A program made the position numbers and the translations under genes. The notes below the pieces were generated by a model that did not search any database, had not been told where the DNA came from, and was given only the letters and a program-made list of their open reading frames with translations. DNA of 64,000 bases from Opitutaceae bacterium (GTDB lineage: Bacteria > Verrucomicrobiota > Verrucomicrobiia > Opitutales > Opitutaceae): assembly GCA_028691845.1 (NCBI GenBank), contig JAQUYL010000001.1, positions 1-64,000 of the forward strand. The letters run 5' to 3'. Below are positions 17,123 to 26,985 of the stretch, piece after piece (the stretch's first letter is position 1; each line of letters begins with the position of its first letter).

Positions 17123-18801
17123 GCATCAAAGGCAGAGACAAGGAGTTCCGCACTCCCAAGACCACCTACGTTGATTTCAAGCACATTGAGATGGATCGTG
17201 TGCTGACCATGCTCTTTCCTCGGCTGAAATACGATGGCTATGCCAGCCGACGCCCGCCCCGTGGCGGCGACCTGACCGTTGAAGAGTTCATGGAGGACTT
17301 CCTTGAGCATCCTGAATGGTTTGCGGGCTTTGATCGCTTTCCACAGGTGGTACACCGCTGGATCGAGACCGATCTGATGGATGTCGTTAATCGGGGCAAA
17401 GCCAATCAGGCCGTGGCCGCCCCGAGGCCGCTGCATGGCAACACCTATAAGTTCCGCAACGCCAAGCATACCCGTGATTACGGCGCGGCCGAGCAGATCT
17501 ACTGGATGCTTTTCTATGCCCGCAAAGGCAAGGGCCAAGCAGCGCGAGATGCCTTGAAGCGCTTCTTCTTCCCGGGAATCGACCTGGTGACGGACCGCTA
17601 CGATCCCAACGCATCCGTGGATGTGGAAACGCAGGCCATCCTGCGTCTGGATCATCAGGTTACCCAGGACATGAAGGACTCCAAGGAGCCATCGCGCTTC
17701 CAGCCGCTGTGTATCGGCCAGGCCGATATTATGGCCGACGACATTCTGCGGCTACTGGCCTATGAGCCCTATATCCCGCGTTCGGTGCTGGTGGATTACC
17801 TCAAAACCCTGGTGGCATTCCATCTGGCCCTCTACCATCTCAAGATGCTGCAGATACTGCCCAAGCTGGTGAAACAGCGCTCTGGAAACGATCTCTGCAC
17901 CACCAAGGAATGTCCGATCAACCCCGGCCTCGACAATGCGCTGGAAGGCTGTCCTTACCGCGTGGCACTGGTCGTGGACATGGGCGACGTCAACAATCCG
18001 CATATGGCCGAGTTGGCTCGCAAGTCCACTGACCGGCTCTATCGTCAGATACCGGCCTTTGTGCAGGCCAATTTCGTCGTCAAGAAGCTCGATGAGATGG
18101 CGGAATACCTGAGCAAAAAAACGGGCAAGCTGGCTACCCCTGGAGGCGGCGTGTTCACCGTTGGCGATCTGGTATCCCTGCTGAAGCCCGAGCACGACAC
18201 CGAGCGCCAAGCCTACTTCAAATTCCGCCTGGCGAGCCTGATCGAGGAATCGACATCGGGGAACGAGGACGTCGATCCGGAGATCCGTGAAGTCACGGGC
18301 ATGGGCCTTGGCGAGTTCGAATCCTTCATCGAAATCCTGATGGCGTATCGCGGCAAGTATCACCGCCAATACATCACTGAGTGCCTGGACTCTCTGCTGC
18401 TGAAGAACAAAGAGAATGGCTTGCTGGCCCAATCCCGGACCAAGGGAAGTCCTCGGCGATTTGTACTGGGGAGCAAGTTGCTCGAAGTGTTCCTTCAGGT
18501 GGCTGTGCTCACCCAGGATGGCGGGCGTTTCGTGACCCGAGAGGTTCGCATCGAGGAATTGCTGGCCTTTTTGAGAAACCGCTACGGCCTTCACATCGAC
18601 CGGCTGCCGGAAGGAGCCCAGGTCAACAGCAGCATCCTCGACAGACGCGCCCTGCGCCTCAACCTCGAAGCCTTCAAGCGCCGCCTGCGTGAAATCGGGT
18701 TCTACGAGGATCTGTCGGATGCCTACGTGACCCAGAAGGTATCGCCCCGCTATGCAATTGAGAAAAATGACGGAACTGATAAGAACGGGAGGCACGCATG
18801 A
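17119..18801 (+). CDS. mad7: Unknown defence protein, MAD7-like by position
   Basis: 560 residues with no domain I can name. It overlaps the kinase gene upstream and the HerA-type gene downstream by four bases each, so it is a core operon member. A few features stand out: a Cys-containing segment (DLCTTKECPINPGLDNALEGCPYR, about residues 256-279) that could bind a metal, and a C-terminal part (GSKLLEVFLQVAVLTQDGG...IEELLAFLRNRYG) that looks like a winged helix. I assign MAD7 only from gene order between a MAD6-like and a MAD8-like gene. It might be an adaptor between kinase and ATPase. Confidence 0.6.
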   Translation: MSIKGRDKEFRTPKTTYVDFKHIEMDRVLTMLFPRLKYDGYASRRPPRGGDLTVEEFMEDFLEHPEWFAGFDRFPQVVHRWIETDLMDVVNRGKANQAVAAPRPLHGNTYKFRNAKHTRDYGAAEQIYWMLFYARKGKGQAARDALKRFFFPGIDLVTDRYDPNASVDVETQAILRLDHQVTQDMKDSKEPSRFQPLCIGQADIMADDILRLLAYEPYIPRSVLVDYLKTLVAFHLALYHLKMLQILPKLVKQRSGNDLCTTKECPINPGLDNALEGCPYRVALVVDMGDVNNPHMAELARKSTDRLYRQIPAFVQANFVVKKLDEMAEYLSKKTGKLATPGGGVFTVGDLVSLLKPEHDTERQAYFKFRLASLIEESTSGNEDVDPEIREVTGMGLGEFESFIEILMAYRGKYHRQYITECLDSLLLKNKENGLLAQSRTKGSPRRFVLGSKLLEVFLQVAVLTQDGGRFVTREVRIEELLAFLRNRYGLHIDRLPEGAQVNSSILDRRALRLNLEAFKRRLREIGFYEDLSDAYVTQKVSPRYAIEKNDGTDKNGRHA

Positions 18802-21800
18802 GTAACGCCTTCACCAAGCTTTCCCAGGATAAATTGAACGCGACGGTCGCTGGTCTGCTGTGTCCTCGTATCGAAGTGATCCTGGGTGACCGTGGCCCAG
18901 GCCACTGCATGCGAGTCACCGATCTTGATGACGATGTCATGGAGTCGGTCTGCAAGGAACTGCGCCGTACCCGGCCCGACGGAAACATTTTTATCCTCGG
19001 CAGCCATGACCAGGAGGGCCAACCCTTCCGAGTCACTTCCACCAAACTGGTGGAGCTTCGTAATCCTGACGCCAACGGCGAGCTGCGCCAGCCTTTGCTG
19101 GTCTTCATCCCGACCTCGCTCCGCACCAGCGCCGAGGACTCTTTTGGCGCGGCGACCTTCGAGGAGCTGGCTTTCACTGGTATCTACGAGGACCTTATCG
19201 ACTCGCTGCTTGACCGGCTCCCGGCAACGCTGGTCGGCCATGTGCGCGATCTTTTGGGCATCCTCACCGAGGAGGAATGGCTTTTTGCCGACGATGTTTC
19301 CCGCGTGCGGTATCTACTCACCGCGCTCGAAAACGGGATTGATGGAGAAACCCTCGGGGCCAGCCTGTATGAATTGACGTTGATTCCGGACTTCAAGCTC
19401 TTTACCGATCCCGGCATGGTCAATGGCAAGATTCGCCGTAATCTCGGCAGTGTCCGCAGTCTGATGACCTCTCACAAGTCGGTTCGTGGTCGTATCGCCG
19501 ATCTCGGACTCAGCGACAAGGCATTGGAGTCGCGCCTGTTCACCTACTTTGAAAAATACGATGTCCAGGAGCCCGAATCCTGGACGCCGCTCATCGCGAC
19601 CGACAAGAACTGGTGGAGTATTTCTTTTGACAAATGGACGTTCCAGGAAGAACTTTCGCTGGACAAGATTCTTCTGACGGTGCTGGAGACCGACTTGCCG
19701 GTCGTTCAGGAGGATGAGACCGACGACCAACTCTCCGGCCTCATCGGGCAACAGGTTCTGGTCCCGAACGACCGCCGTAAAATGAATGTGGTGTTCGAAG
19801 TTAACCCTCACCCCGGTAAGGTCAGCGGGCTTGACCATTTTACGGTTCAGATCATTTCGCAGAATGACGGCCCGGTAGGAAAATCCAAAAAGGTCAAAGC
19901 CTGGACGCCGAATCGCCTGCAATGCACGACCAACCTGGCCAAGCTTAATAAAATCGAATTCGAGGAAGGATGGCATTTCATCCGTGTAATGCCTTGGACG
20001 GCCGATGGCGACCCGATTCCGTTGGAAGCGGATTCCGCCTCCGAGGGCGCTAAACGCTCTTACGAGAGCGAACCTTTCTACGTCCTGCCCGGTGGCAACA
20101 TCGAGGAAGAACCGCCGCAACGTGCCATACCCATTGAGCAGAGCCTGGAGCATGCACGTTTCCGGCTGCAACTGACTGCCCTGGGCGATGAACGCGATCC
20201 CGATGATATCGCCATCAGTAGTGTCGCCTGGGCCGAGGGTGTTCGTTCCAAGAAGACCTCCCGTCAGGAAACCTTGTACGCAAAATTCGGTCGTGAGGGC
20301 GCTGTTCAGATCCCGCTTTCGCGTATGCTCAAAACCATCGAGCAGCGTATCTTAGCAGAGCCCAAGCACCCGTCGGGCTGGCGAATGCAGATAAATCTGG
20401 ATACCGCCGAGCCGCCTTCCGAGGTCGGGCTCACGCTGCCATCTTCTGCCGCGATGGCTTCCTTCCTGGCCACCCGCGAAGAGTTTTTTGCAGCAGTGCG
20501 CAAAGACACTGCCGAGCTGATCATGCAGGGACTCTCGTTCCGAGACACGGAAAAGGAATGCCTTGCGTATGCTGAAAGCTACCTTGACCTGGTCAGGAAC
20601 CTCACCCGTCAGGCCGAAACGACTTCCGGTGCTGAGCGTCAGCAACACCTGCAAGCGCTTAGAAACATACTGGCCGTTGATTCCATTCATGTCATCTTGA
20701 CCGACTTCCGTGGAAGGCATCGGGAGGCTGTTTTGGTCTCCCCAACCCATCCGCTCCGTGCTTTGTGGCTGAGCAGTTGGGTCACTCTGGGCAAGGATTG
20801 GATCGAGAAGATCAAGTCCGGCGGGAAGGATCACATTCCTCACGTCCGTTCCGCGCTGCTGGATGGCCTTGTGCCCTCTGCCTATCCGGTCGGTATTCCC
20901 GTCGAGGATGGCCGCATCTTCACTCCGGTGGACAACCTGAATGCGTTTTGGGCGCTCTACGCCCCGACCACCGAGGAGAATTCCCGTGGCCTGATGGCGG
21001 AGATCTGTTCGGCCCTCGGCTTGGCCGAGCCCTCTGCGGCGGGAACCGATATTTCCGGAAAGGTCATTGCGGACAAGATCGAGCGCTATCTCTCTCAGCA
21101 TCCGTATGTGCGAGAGCTTTCTCTGAACATCTTCAACCCCGGGGCTGGTTCGGTGATAGCGGAGGCCCTGATATCGCTCCAGCAGAAGCGTGAGCATGCC
21201 GATTTGCGCTATGACATCCGGCTCTTTACCTCCGATCCCGACTCGCCTGTTTTGGGTGAGGCGCTTGAATCCATGGTCCGTCCCGGAGCTACGGTAAACG
21301 AGGCCGCCGACGCTTTTGCGACTTCAACTGGCAGCCATCTGTTCTCCAAGCTGAACTTGGCTAAGCACGCGCTGAATGAATTCCATGCAAATTCCAAGGA
21401 GTTTCTGGCGCACATCAGCGTTCTTCTGGATGTGTTTCCCGCTGAGGAGCTTTCCATTGCAGAGAAACCGATGGGAGTGACTCCGCTGCATGGGTTGATA
21501 CAGGACTTCGGCACCGAATTCGTTGATGACGATTCGGGTACCTTCTGGAATAAGCGGCCGATTGTCGGCCGCTCCCTCGGTGCGGACAACCACGCTGCGT
21601 GCTTCGATTTGCTGTCGTCCCTGAGCCGTCACCTCTGTTTTGCGACATCAGCGGTTGCTGCTTCAGGTGCCAGTTTCAAAGCCGTACCCGTCGTGACCCT
21701 TGGCCTCGATGTGGCAGAGCGAGAACTGATCTACGAGGTTCACCAGATCAGCGATTGGGTCTTCACCATCGACCGAAATATGGGGATTGAGTTTTTCGAC

Positions 21801-24263
21801 CATGGCGGCCGGAAGAATAGACCGGACTATTTGATTGACTATGTGCCGGGAGCCAGCTCCCAGGCGACACACAACCTGATCATCTCCTCGCGCTCGAGCG
21901 ATGAGCTGGAGGCCATGCTGAAGCCGGTGCTGCGTGAGCATGGCTTGTCCGCCGACGGCGAGCAATCGGTTCAGATTCTGGCAAATCTGCGGTCCCTTTC
22001 CGGCCAGCTTGCCATGAAACTGATTTCCTCACGCACGCAACAGGCGGAGGCTCTTGGCCTGGCCTTGGCGCGGCTCTATCTCGAATATCAGGGCGCATTG
22101 AGTAATCAGGTCATTGTGCCGTTGGACGCACACACGGACCTCTACCGCTCAAGCGGTGAATCAGATGATGTCAACGATGCCATCAGCCTGCAACGCACCG
22201 ATCTAGGTTTGTTCGACTTAGATTTGAACACCAGGACGATCACTTGTAACCTGGTCGAGGTGAAGTGTTATTCGCAGGTCGGCGACTTTGCGGCCTTTAA
22301 CCAACTGAAGGAGCGGATTTCCGCCCAGATCAATCAGAGTGAGCGCATCCTCCAGCGCCACTTTGACCCGGCTCTGAAAAAGCCGGACCGGCCGGATAGG
22401 TTACTCAAGAGCCGGGAGTTGGCTCAGATCCTCCGGTTCTATCTGGAACGCTCACTGCGTTACGGGATCTTTGATGTGACTGCCGCGCAGGAAGCGCGAG
22501 GGCTACTTGAATCCATCGAACAGGGCTACTCGCTTCAGTTCAGGCGCTGCGCCCTGATCTTCGACTTCGATAAGACCGGAACCGAAACCCCGGACAACGA
22601 GGTGGGCATTGAATTTCACCGCATAGGCAAGGATCTCATTCACGCCTTGCTGGAGAACTGCCGCAAGCCTGTTTCCGTCGAGACTGAGGAAGAACCGACC
22701 GCGCACCTCCTAAGCGAGCAGTTTATACCGAACGTGCCGAAGCTCGAGACAGCCGCTTTCATCGCACCCAAGAGAGCCCGGTCAACCTCCTGGACGGTGG
22801 ATGAGCTCTGGGACGAAGAGCCGGCGGAACCAATCACCCAGCCAACACAACCTGCCGCAGAGGAAACACCTGCACCTGCCCAAGAGGGAAAGGAAGAACA
22901 AGCGGAACCTGTCGAGCAAGCACATCGACCTTCCACCATTGCACCTGAAGGAGAAAAAGAAGACGAACAGCCCGCCGCCGTTGCTGTTGAACCGGAAGCA
23001 CCTTTTCAACCCGAGCTTGAAGCGCCAGAGCATCCGACACCCGATCCTGCGCCTCAAGCCGAGGTCAGCTATGACATCATGCTGGGCGTTAATGGTGACT
23101 CACCCCAGTACGGATTGCTCGGAGAGGTTTCCAGCAGGAAAATAGCGCTGGACCTCAATCACACCCACACGATCAGTCTCTTTGGGGTTCAAGGCGGCGG
23201 CAAGAGCTACACCCTTGGAACAGTCATTGAGATGGCCTCCATGCCGCTCCAACACATCAATGTGCTGCCAAGCCCGCTCGCCACGGTCATTTTCCATTAC
23301 AGCCCGACGCAGGATTATGCGCCGGAGTTTACCTCGATGATCAATGCCAACTCGGTGGATGAAGAAATCCGCATCCTTCGTGAGCGTTACAAGGCCAACC
23401 CGGAAGCCCTGAAGGATGTCCTGATTCTTACCCCGGCAAACAAGGTGGATGACCGCCGGGCCGAGTACCCGGATATCGAGGTTAAGCCGATAGCTTTTTC
23501 TGCCTCCGAACTCAAGGCGGCGCACTGGAGATTCCTGATGGGAGCGATTGGCAGTCAGAGCATGTATTTGCGGCAAATCAATCTCATTATGAGGGGACTG
23601 CGGGATAACCTGACCTTGGATGCTCTGCGAGCAGGTATTGATAACTCTGGTCTGTCCGATCATCTGAAAGAGCTGGCACAAACGCGTCTGCTGTTTGCCA
23701 GTGAATACATTGATGATAACCAGCGGCTCCAGGATCTGATTCGTCCAGGCCGTTTGATCATCGTGGATCTGCGAGATGAATACATCGAAAAGGACGAGGC
23801 CCTCGGCCTGTTCGTGGTAATGCTGCAGATTTTCTCGGAAGCAACCTACCAGGGAAGCGCATTCAACAAGCTAGTGGTTTTCGATGAAGCCCACAAGTAC
23901 ATCGAGAACGATGACTTGGTTTCCGGCCTGGTAGAGGTCGTCCGTGAGATGCGACACAAAGGGACCAGCATCATGGTGGCCTCTCAGGACCCGCCATCCG
24001 TCCCTGTTTCTCTGATCGAGCTATCAACACAGATCATCATGCATAAATTTAACTCGCCCGCCTGGCTGAAACACATCCAGAAGGCGAATGCCGCTCTTGG
24101 CGAGCTGACCTCTGACAAGATGAGTCGCCTTGGAACTGGAGAAGCCTACGTATGGTCAAGCAAGGCCTCGGACGACTCCTTCACCCGGGGCGCGGTGAAG
24201 ATTAAGTGCCGTCCTCGCATCACGCAGCATGGTGGCAGCACTAAAACCGCTGTGGGCCGGTAG
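18798..24263 (+). CDS. mad8: HerA/FtsK-type ATPase with nuclease-like motif, MAD8-like
   Basis: 1821 residues. The C-terminal 400 form a HerA/VirB4-type ATPase: Walker A GVQGGGKSYT near residue 1464, Walker B VVFDEAHKY near 1693, then HKGTSIMVASQDP. A Pro/Glu-rich linker (about 1296-1424) separates it from a long N-terminal region of unknown fold, which includes the conserved-looking SPTHPLRALW near 650. Just before the linker, near 1134-1155, DLGLFDLDLN followed by LVEVKCY fits a PD-(D/E)xK nuclease active site (D, then E-x-K). So this may be the DNA-pumping and cutting effector. It overlaps its upstream neighbour by four bases; the next gene starts eight bases later. The MAD8 name is from memory. 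Confidence 0.8.
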   Translation: MSNAFTKLSQDKLNATVAGLLCPRIEVILGDRGPGHCMRVTDLDDDVMESVCKELRRTRPDGNIFILGSHDQEGQPFRVTSTKLVELRNPDANGELRQPLLVFIPTSLRTSAEDSFGAATFEELAFTGIYEDLIDSLLDRLPATLVGHVRDLLGILTEEEWLFADDVSRVRYLLTALENGIDGETLGASLYELTLIPDFKLFTDPGMVNGKIRRNLGSVRSLMTSHKSVRGRIADLGLSDKALESRLFTYFEKYDVQEPESWTPLIATDKNWWSISFDKWTFQEELSLDKILLTVLETDLPVVQEDETDDQLSGLIGQQVLVPNDRRKMNVVFEVNPHPGKVSGLDHFTVQIISQNDGPVGKSKKVKAWTPNRLQCTTNLAKLNKIEFEEGWHFIRVMPWTADGDPIPLEADSASEGAKRSYESEPFYVLPGGNIEEEPPQRAIPIEQSLEHARFRLQLTALGDERDPDDIAISSVAWAEGVRSKKTSRQETLYAKFGREGAVQIPLSRMLKTIEQRILAEPKHPSGWRMQINLDTAEPPSEVGLTLPSSAAMASFLATREEFFAAVRKDTAELIMQGLSFRDTEKECLAYAESYLDLVRNLTRQAETTSGAERQQHLQALRNILAVDSIHVILTDFRGRHREAVLVSPTHPLRALWLSSWVTLGKDWIEKIKSGGKDHIPHVRSALLDGLVPSAYPVGIPVEDGRIFTPVDNLNAFWALYAPTTEENSRGLMAEICSALGLAEPSAAGTDISGKVIADKIERYLSQHPYVRELSLNIFNPGAGSVIAEALISLQQKREHADLRYDIRLFTSDPDSPVLGEALESMVRPGATVNEAADAFATSTGSHLFSKLNLAKHALNEFHANSKEFLAHISVLLDVFPAEELSIAEKPMGVTPLHGLIQDFGTEFVDDDSGTFWNKRPIVGRSLGADNHAACFDLLSSLSRHLCFATSAVAASGASFKAVPVVTLGLDVAERELIYEVHQISDWVFTIDRNMGIEFFDHGGRKNRPDYLIDYVPGASSQATHNLIISSRSSDELEAMLKPVLREHGLSADGEQSVQILANLRSLSGQLAMKLISSRTQQAEALGLALARLYLEYQGALSNQVIVPLDAHTDLYRSSGESDDVNDAISLQRTDLGLFDLDLNTRTITCNLVEVKCYSQVGDFAAFNQLKERISAQINQSERILQRHFDPALKKPDRPDRLLKSRELAQILRFYLERSLRYGIFDVTAAQEARGLLESIEQGYSLQFRRCALIFDFDKTGTETPDNEVGIEFHRIGKDLIHALLENCRKPVSVETEEEPTAHLLSEQFIPNVPKLETAAFIAPKRARSTSWTVDELWDEEPAEPITQPTQPAAEETPAPAQEGKEEQAEPVEQAHRPSTIAPEGEKEDEQPAAVAVEPEAPFQPELEAPEHPTPDPAPQAEVSYDIMLGVNGDSPQYGLLGEVSSRKIALDLNHTHTISLFGVQGGGKSYTLGTVIEMASMPLQHINVLPSPLATVIFHYSPTQDYAPEFTSMINANSVDEEIRILRERYKANPEALKDVLILTPANKVDDRRAEYPDIEVKPIAFSASELKAAHWRFLMGAIGSQSMYLRQINLIMRGLRDNLTLDALRAGIDNSGLSDHLKELAQTRLLFASEYIDDNQRLQDLIRPGRLIIVDLRDEYIEKDEALGLFVVMLQIFSEATYQGSAFNKLVVFDEAHKYIENDDLVSGLVEVVREMRHKGTSIMVASQDPPSVPVSLIELSTQIIMHKFNSPAWLKHIQKANAALGELTSDKMSRLGTGEAYVWSSKASDDSFTRGAVKIKCRPRITQHGGSTKTAVGR

Positions 24264-24271
24264 GAGGCGCA

Positions 24272-25342
24272 ATGGATCTGCTAAAGGCCATAGAGGATGT
24301 TCTCAAGTCTGCTCACCAACCACTGCACGTGGGGGTGATTACCGAGAAGGTGATCAGTGGCGGTCTCTGGAAGTCGTCAGGGAAGACTCCCGAGGCGACC
24401 ATAAGCGCTCGGCTGTATTCGGACATCAAGAAGAAAGGCGAGGCTTCGCCCTTCGTGAAGGTCTCTCCTCAGACCTTTGCTCTTCGGGATTCCTCCATGG
24501 AAGCAACCAACAGCGGATCAACACCAGCGCCCACCAAGGAAGCACCGCCGCCATCTGTAATTGCGGGCTTTTCCTTCATCGATTGTGCTCAGAAAGTGCT
24601 TGAGGAGTTCGGTGGCAAGAAGCCGATGCACTACAAGGAAATCACCGGGAAGGCATTGGAAAAAGGATGGTTGGTGACAAGCGGAAAAACGCCGGAAGCA
24701 TCCATGTACGCCCAGGTGATCACCGAGATCAAGCGTCAGCAGAAACGCGGTGAGCGGCCCCGCTTCGTTCAGCACGGCCGTGGTTATATCGGTCTGAGCC
24801 AATGGATGGGACGCGGTCTCGCATTCCAAATCGAGCAGCACAACCACCAGGTTCGAAAAGCGCTGCGTGAGCGCCTGCTGGCCATGAAGCCCGGCGAGTT
24901 CGAGGAACTCATCTCGCAGTTGCTGGCGGAGATGGGCTTCGAGATGGTCGAGGTAACCAAACTCAGCGGCGACGGCGGCATCGATGTCCGGGGCACCCTG
25001 GTGGTCGGTGACGTAGTCCGCATCAAGATGGCCGTCCAGGTCAAGAAGTGGAAGCTCAAAAACAACATCCTGGCCCCGGTGGTTCAGCAGGTGCGCGGCA
25101 GCCTCGGAGCACACGAGCAAGGGCTGATTATAACCACCAGCGACTTCAGTGCCGGAGCCATCAAGGAAGCGGCTCAGCCCGACAAGACTCCAATCGCCCT
25201 GATGAACGGTGAACAACTCGTGATGCTGTTGATGGAACACGGCATCGGCGTCCATCGCTCCACACCGGATCTTTTCGAGATCGATGAGGAGTTTACGATT
25301 GCTGAAAAAGAGAACGAAATTGAAAACAAGGGGCTGAAATGA
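24272..25342 (+). CDS. HARE-HTH/Mrr-type restriction endonuclease
   Basis: 356 residues. Two N-terminal HARE-HTH repeats (about 1-75 and 105-175), each with the SSGKTPEATISARLYSDI/TSGKTPEASMYAQVITEI pattern; HARE domains are proposed to recognise modified DNA. The C-terminal half is an Mrr catalytic domain (GEFEELISQLLAEMGFEMVEVT, then GDGGIDVRG and VQVKKWK), matching the PD-(D/Q)xK-type site of Mrr. It should cut DNA, probably methylated or otherwise modified. A GGAGG site sits before the ATG. It lies in the defence operon directly after the HerA-type gene and overlaps mcrB by four bases. Confidence 0.85.
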   Translation: MDLLKAIEDVLKSAHQPLHVGVITEKVISGGLWKSSGKTPEATISARLYSDIKKKGEASPFVKVSPQTFALRDSSMEATNSGSTPAPTKEAPPPSVIAGFSFIDCAQKVLEEFGGKKPMHYKEITGKALEKGWLVTSGKTPEASMYAQVITEIKRQQKRGERPRFVQHGRGYIGLSQWMGRGLAFQIEQHNHQVRKALRERLLAMKPGEFEELISQLLAEMGFEMVEVTKLSGDGGIDVRGTLVVGDVVRIKMAVQVKKWKLKNNILAPVVQQVRGSLGAHEQGLIITTSDFSAGAIKEAAQPDKTPIALMNGEQLVMLLMEHGIGVHRSTPDLFEIDEEFTIAEKENEIENKGLK

Positions 25343-26982
25343 AAAGTAGACTGAAAAACCTTTACAAATACCTGATTGAAAACAGGAAACACGAAGTCAA
25401 AGGTTGGCATGATGCCTATCGTGAGTTTTACGGTCAGGTCGGGCAAATCCGTGAGCGCATCAAATCGGGAGAAGGCCTGTCTCAAACTGATGAGGCTTTC
25501 CTGAAGCAGCTCCTCTATGAAAAAAGTAACGGGATCGCTTCTCGCGGCCAGTCTGTTTTAAGCAACGAAAACTTTCAGGCTTTCGTCAAAAACAAGGATT
25601 TCATATCCGCGCTGGAACAATTCATCCTGACTCCCAACAAAGAGAACTTCCGGAAATTTGACGATGCGTGGTCTGCCCAAGGCAAGTCCAACAATCCGGT
25701 TCTTGTCAATCGTGTGGCGGCAGCCTGCACGCTCGAAGTTTCCACTACCGTTGATTCCGGTAAGTTTAATCAGGTCTTTAGCTGGCTTATTCGTGAAGGA
25801 ATTATCCCGGCATATCCGACCGAAGAGGATCAAGATTGGTATTCAAAAAACATTTTCCTGCTGAAGATCATCAAAGATAAGTTCAGTGATGAGCTTCGGG
25901 ACAATAAAACGGACGAGTTTTATCTGAGTCAGTTTGTTTGGGTGCTCTACGAGAATCTGTCCAATCCATTCAGCCTGAAAAAGCAGATCGTTAAATACGG
26001 TGCTCCCGGAACAGGGAAAACATACCAAGCTCGCCAACAGACCTCGCTGCTGTTTGATATCTGGAAAGAAGAGTTTGCTCCAAACAGCGCTCTCACACAT
26101 GCAAGCCAGATTGAGCTGGTACAGTTTCATCCTTCTTTCAGTTATGAAGACTTCATGGAAGGCTTGCGCCCGGTTCTGGATGGTAATGGAACCGCTCAGC
26201 TGACGTTGCAAAATGGTGTTTTTAAGGAATTCTGCCGAAACGCCGGACAGTGGGAAATTGATGTTTGCGGTCTTGGTCTCGATCGGGACTGGGAATTAAT
26301 TACGATCGATGAGCTTCGTCCCCATAGAGAAAAATTATCAGGTGATCATTGGCAGTACATCTTCGAAATATCAGACTCATCCAAGCTGGTATCCGATGCT
26401 GTGCCTCCATTCTTCTTTATAATCGATGAAGTGAACCGGGCTGAGTTGTCTCGGGTTTTTGGTGAGCTGATGTATTGCCTAGAATATCGAGGCATTAAAG
26501 GCAGCGTCAAAACCCAATATGCCAACCTGAATAACGAAGGCACCGGCATGCTTCAGACCGATCAAGGATACCTGTTCTTCATCCCGACAAACATCTATCT
26601 GATCGGAACGATGAATACCATTGACCGGAGTGTGGAAAGCTTTGATTTCGCTCTCCGACGCAGATTCCGCTGGGAAGAAGTAACGCCGGATACAGGGCTG
26701 TTGAGATACCATCTGAACCAGTTCTGCAAAACCTGGGTCCCTCTGGCGGACAATCTTGAACGGTTGAACACCCAGATAGCCAAGGAACCTTTGCTGGGCC
26801 ATGATTACCAAATCGGTCATGCCTATTTGATGAACTTGAAGTATGCCATCAGCCTTACGGTTGCGGAAGTAAGAGAGCGTGTCTGGGATGATTGCATCCG
26901 GCCTTTGCTGCAGGAATACCTACGCGGTACCGGCAAGGAGGCTGAGCTCATCGGTTCTTTCGGAAAGGCATTCGGGGTTTAA
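25339..26982 (+). CDS. mcrB: McrB-type GTPase/AAA+ motor
   Basis: 547 residues. The C-terminal two thirds are an McrB AAA+ domain: Walker A GAPGTGKT (about residue 223), FHPSFSYEDFMEGLRP, Walker B FFIIDEVNRAELSRVFGEL (about 357), sensor GTMNTIDRS, and RRRFRW arginine-finger region. The N-terminal 210 residues are an uncharacterised, largely helical domain that would replace the DNA-binding domain of E. coli McrB; I see no EVE or DUF3578-type signature. The partner mcrC follows after four bases. Base composition is more AT-rich than the genes before it, so this pair may have joined the operon separately. Confidence 0.88.
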   Translation: MKSRLKNLYKYLIENRKHEVKGWHDAYREFYGQVGQIRERIKSGEGLSQTDEAFLKQLLYEKSNGIASRGQSVLSNENFQAFVKNKDFISALEQFILTPNKENFRKFDDAWSAQGKSNNPVLVNRVAAACTLEVSTTVDSGKFNQVFSWLIREGIIPAYPTEEDQDWYSKNIFLLKIIKDKFSDELRDNKTDEFYLSQFVWVLYENLSNPFSLKKQIVKYGAPGTGKTYQARQQTSLLFDIWKEEFAPNSALTHASQIELVQFHPSFSYEDFMEGLRPVLDGNGTAQLTLQNGVFKEFCRNAGQWEIDVCGLGLDRDWELITIDELRPHREKLSGDHWQYIFEISDSSKLVSDAVPPFFFIIDEVNRAELSRVFGELMYCLEYRGIKGSVKTQYANLNNEGTGMLQTDQGYLFFIPTNIYLIGTMNTIDRSVESFDFALRRRFRWEEVTPDTGLLRYHLNQFCKTWVPLADNLERLNTQIAKEPLLGHDYQIGHAYLMNLKYAISLTVAEVRERVWDDCIRPLLQEYLRGTGKEAELIGSFGKAFGV

Positions 26983-26985
26983 ATC

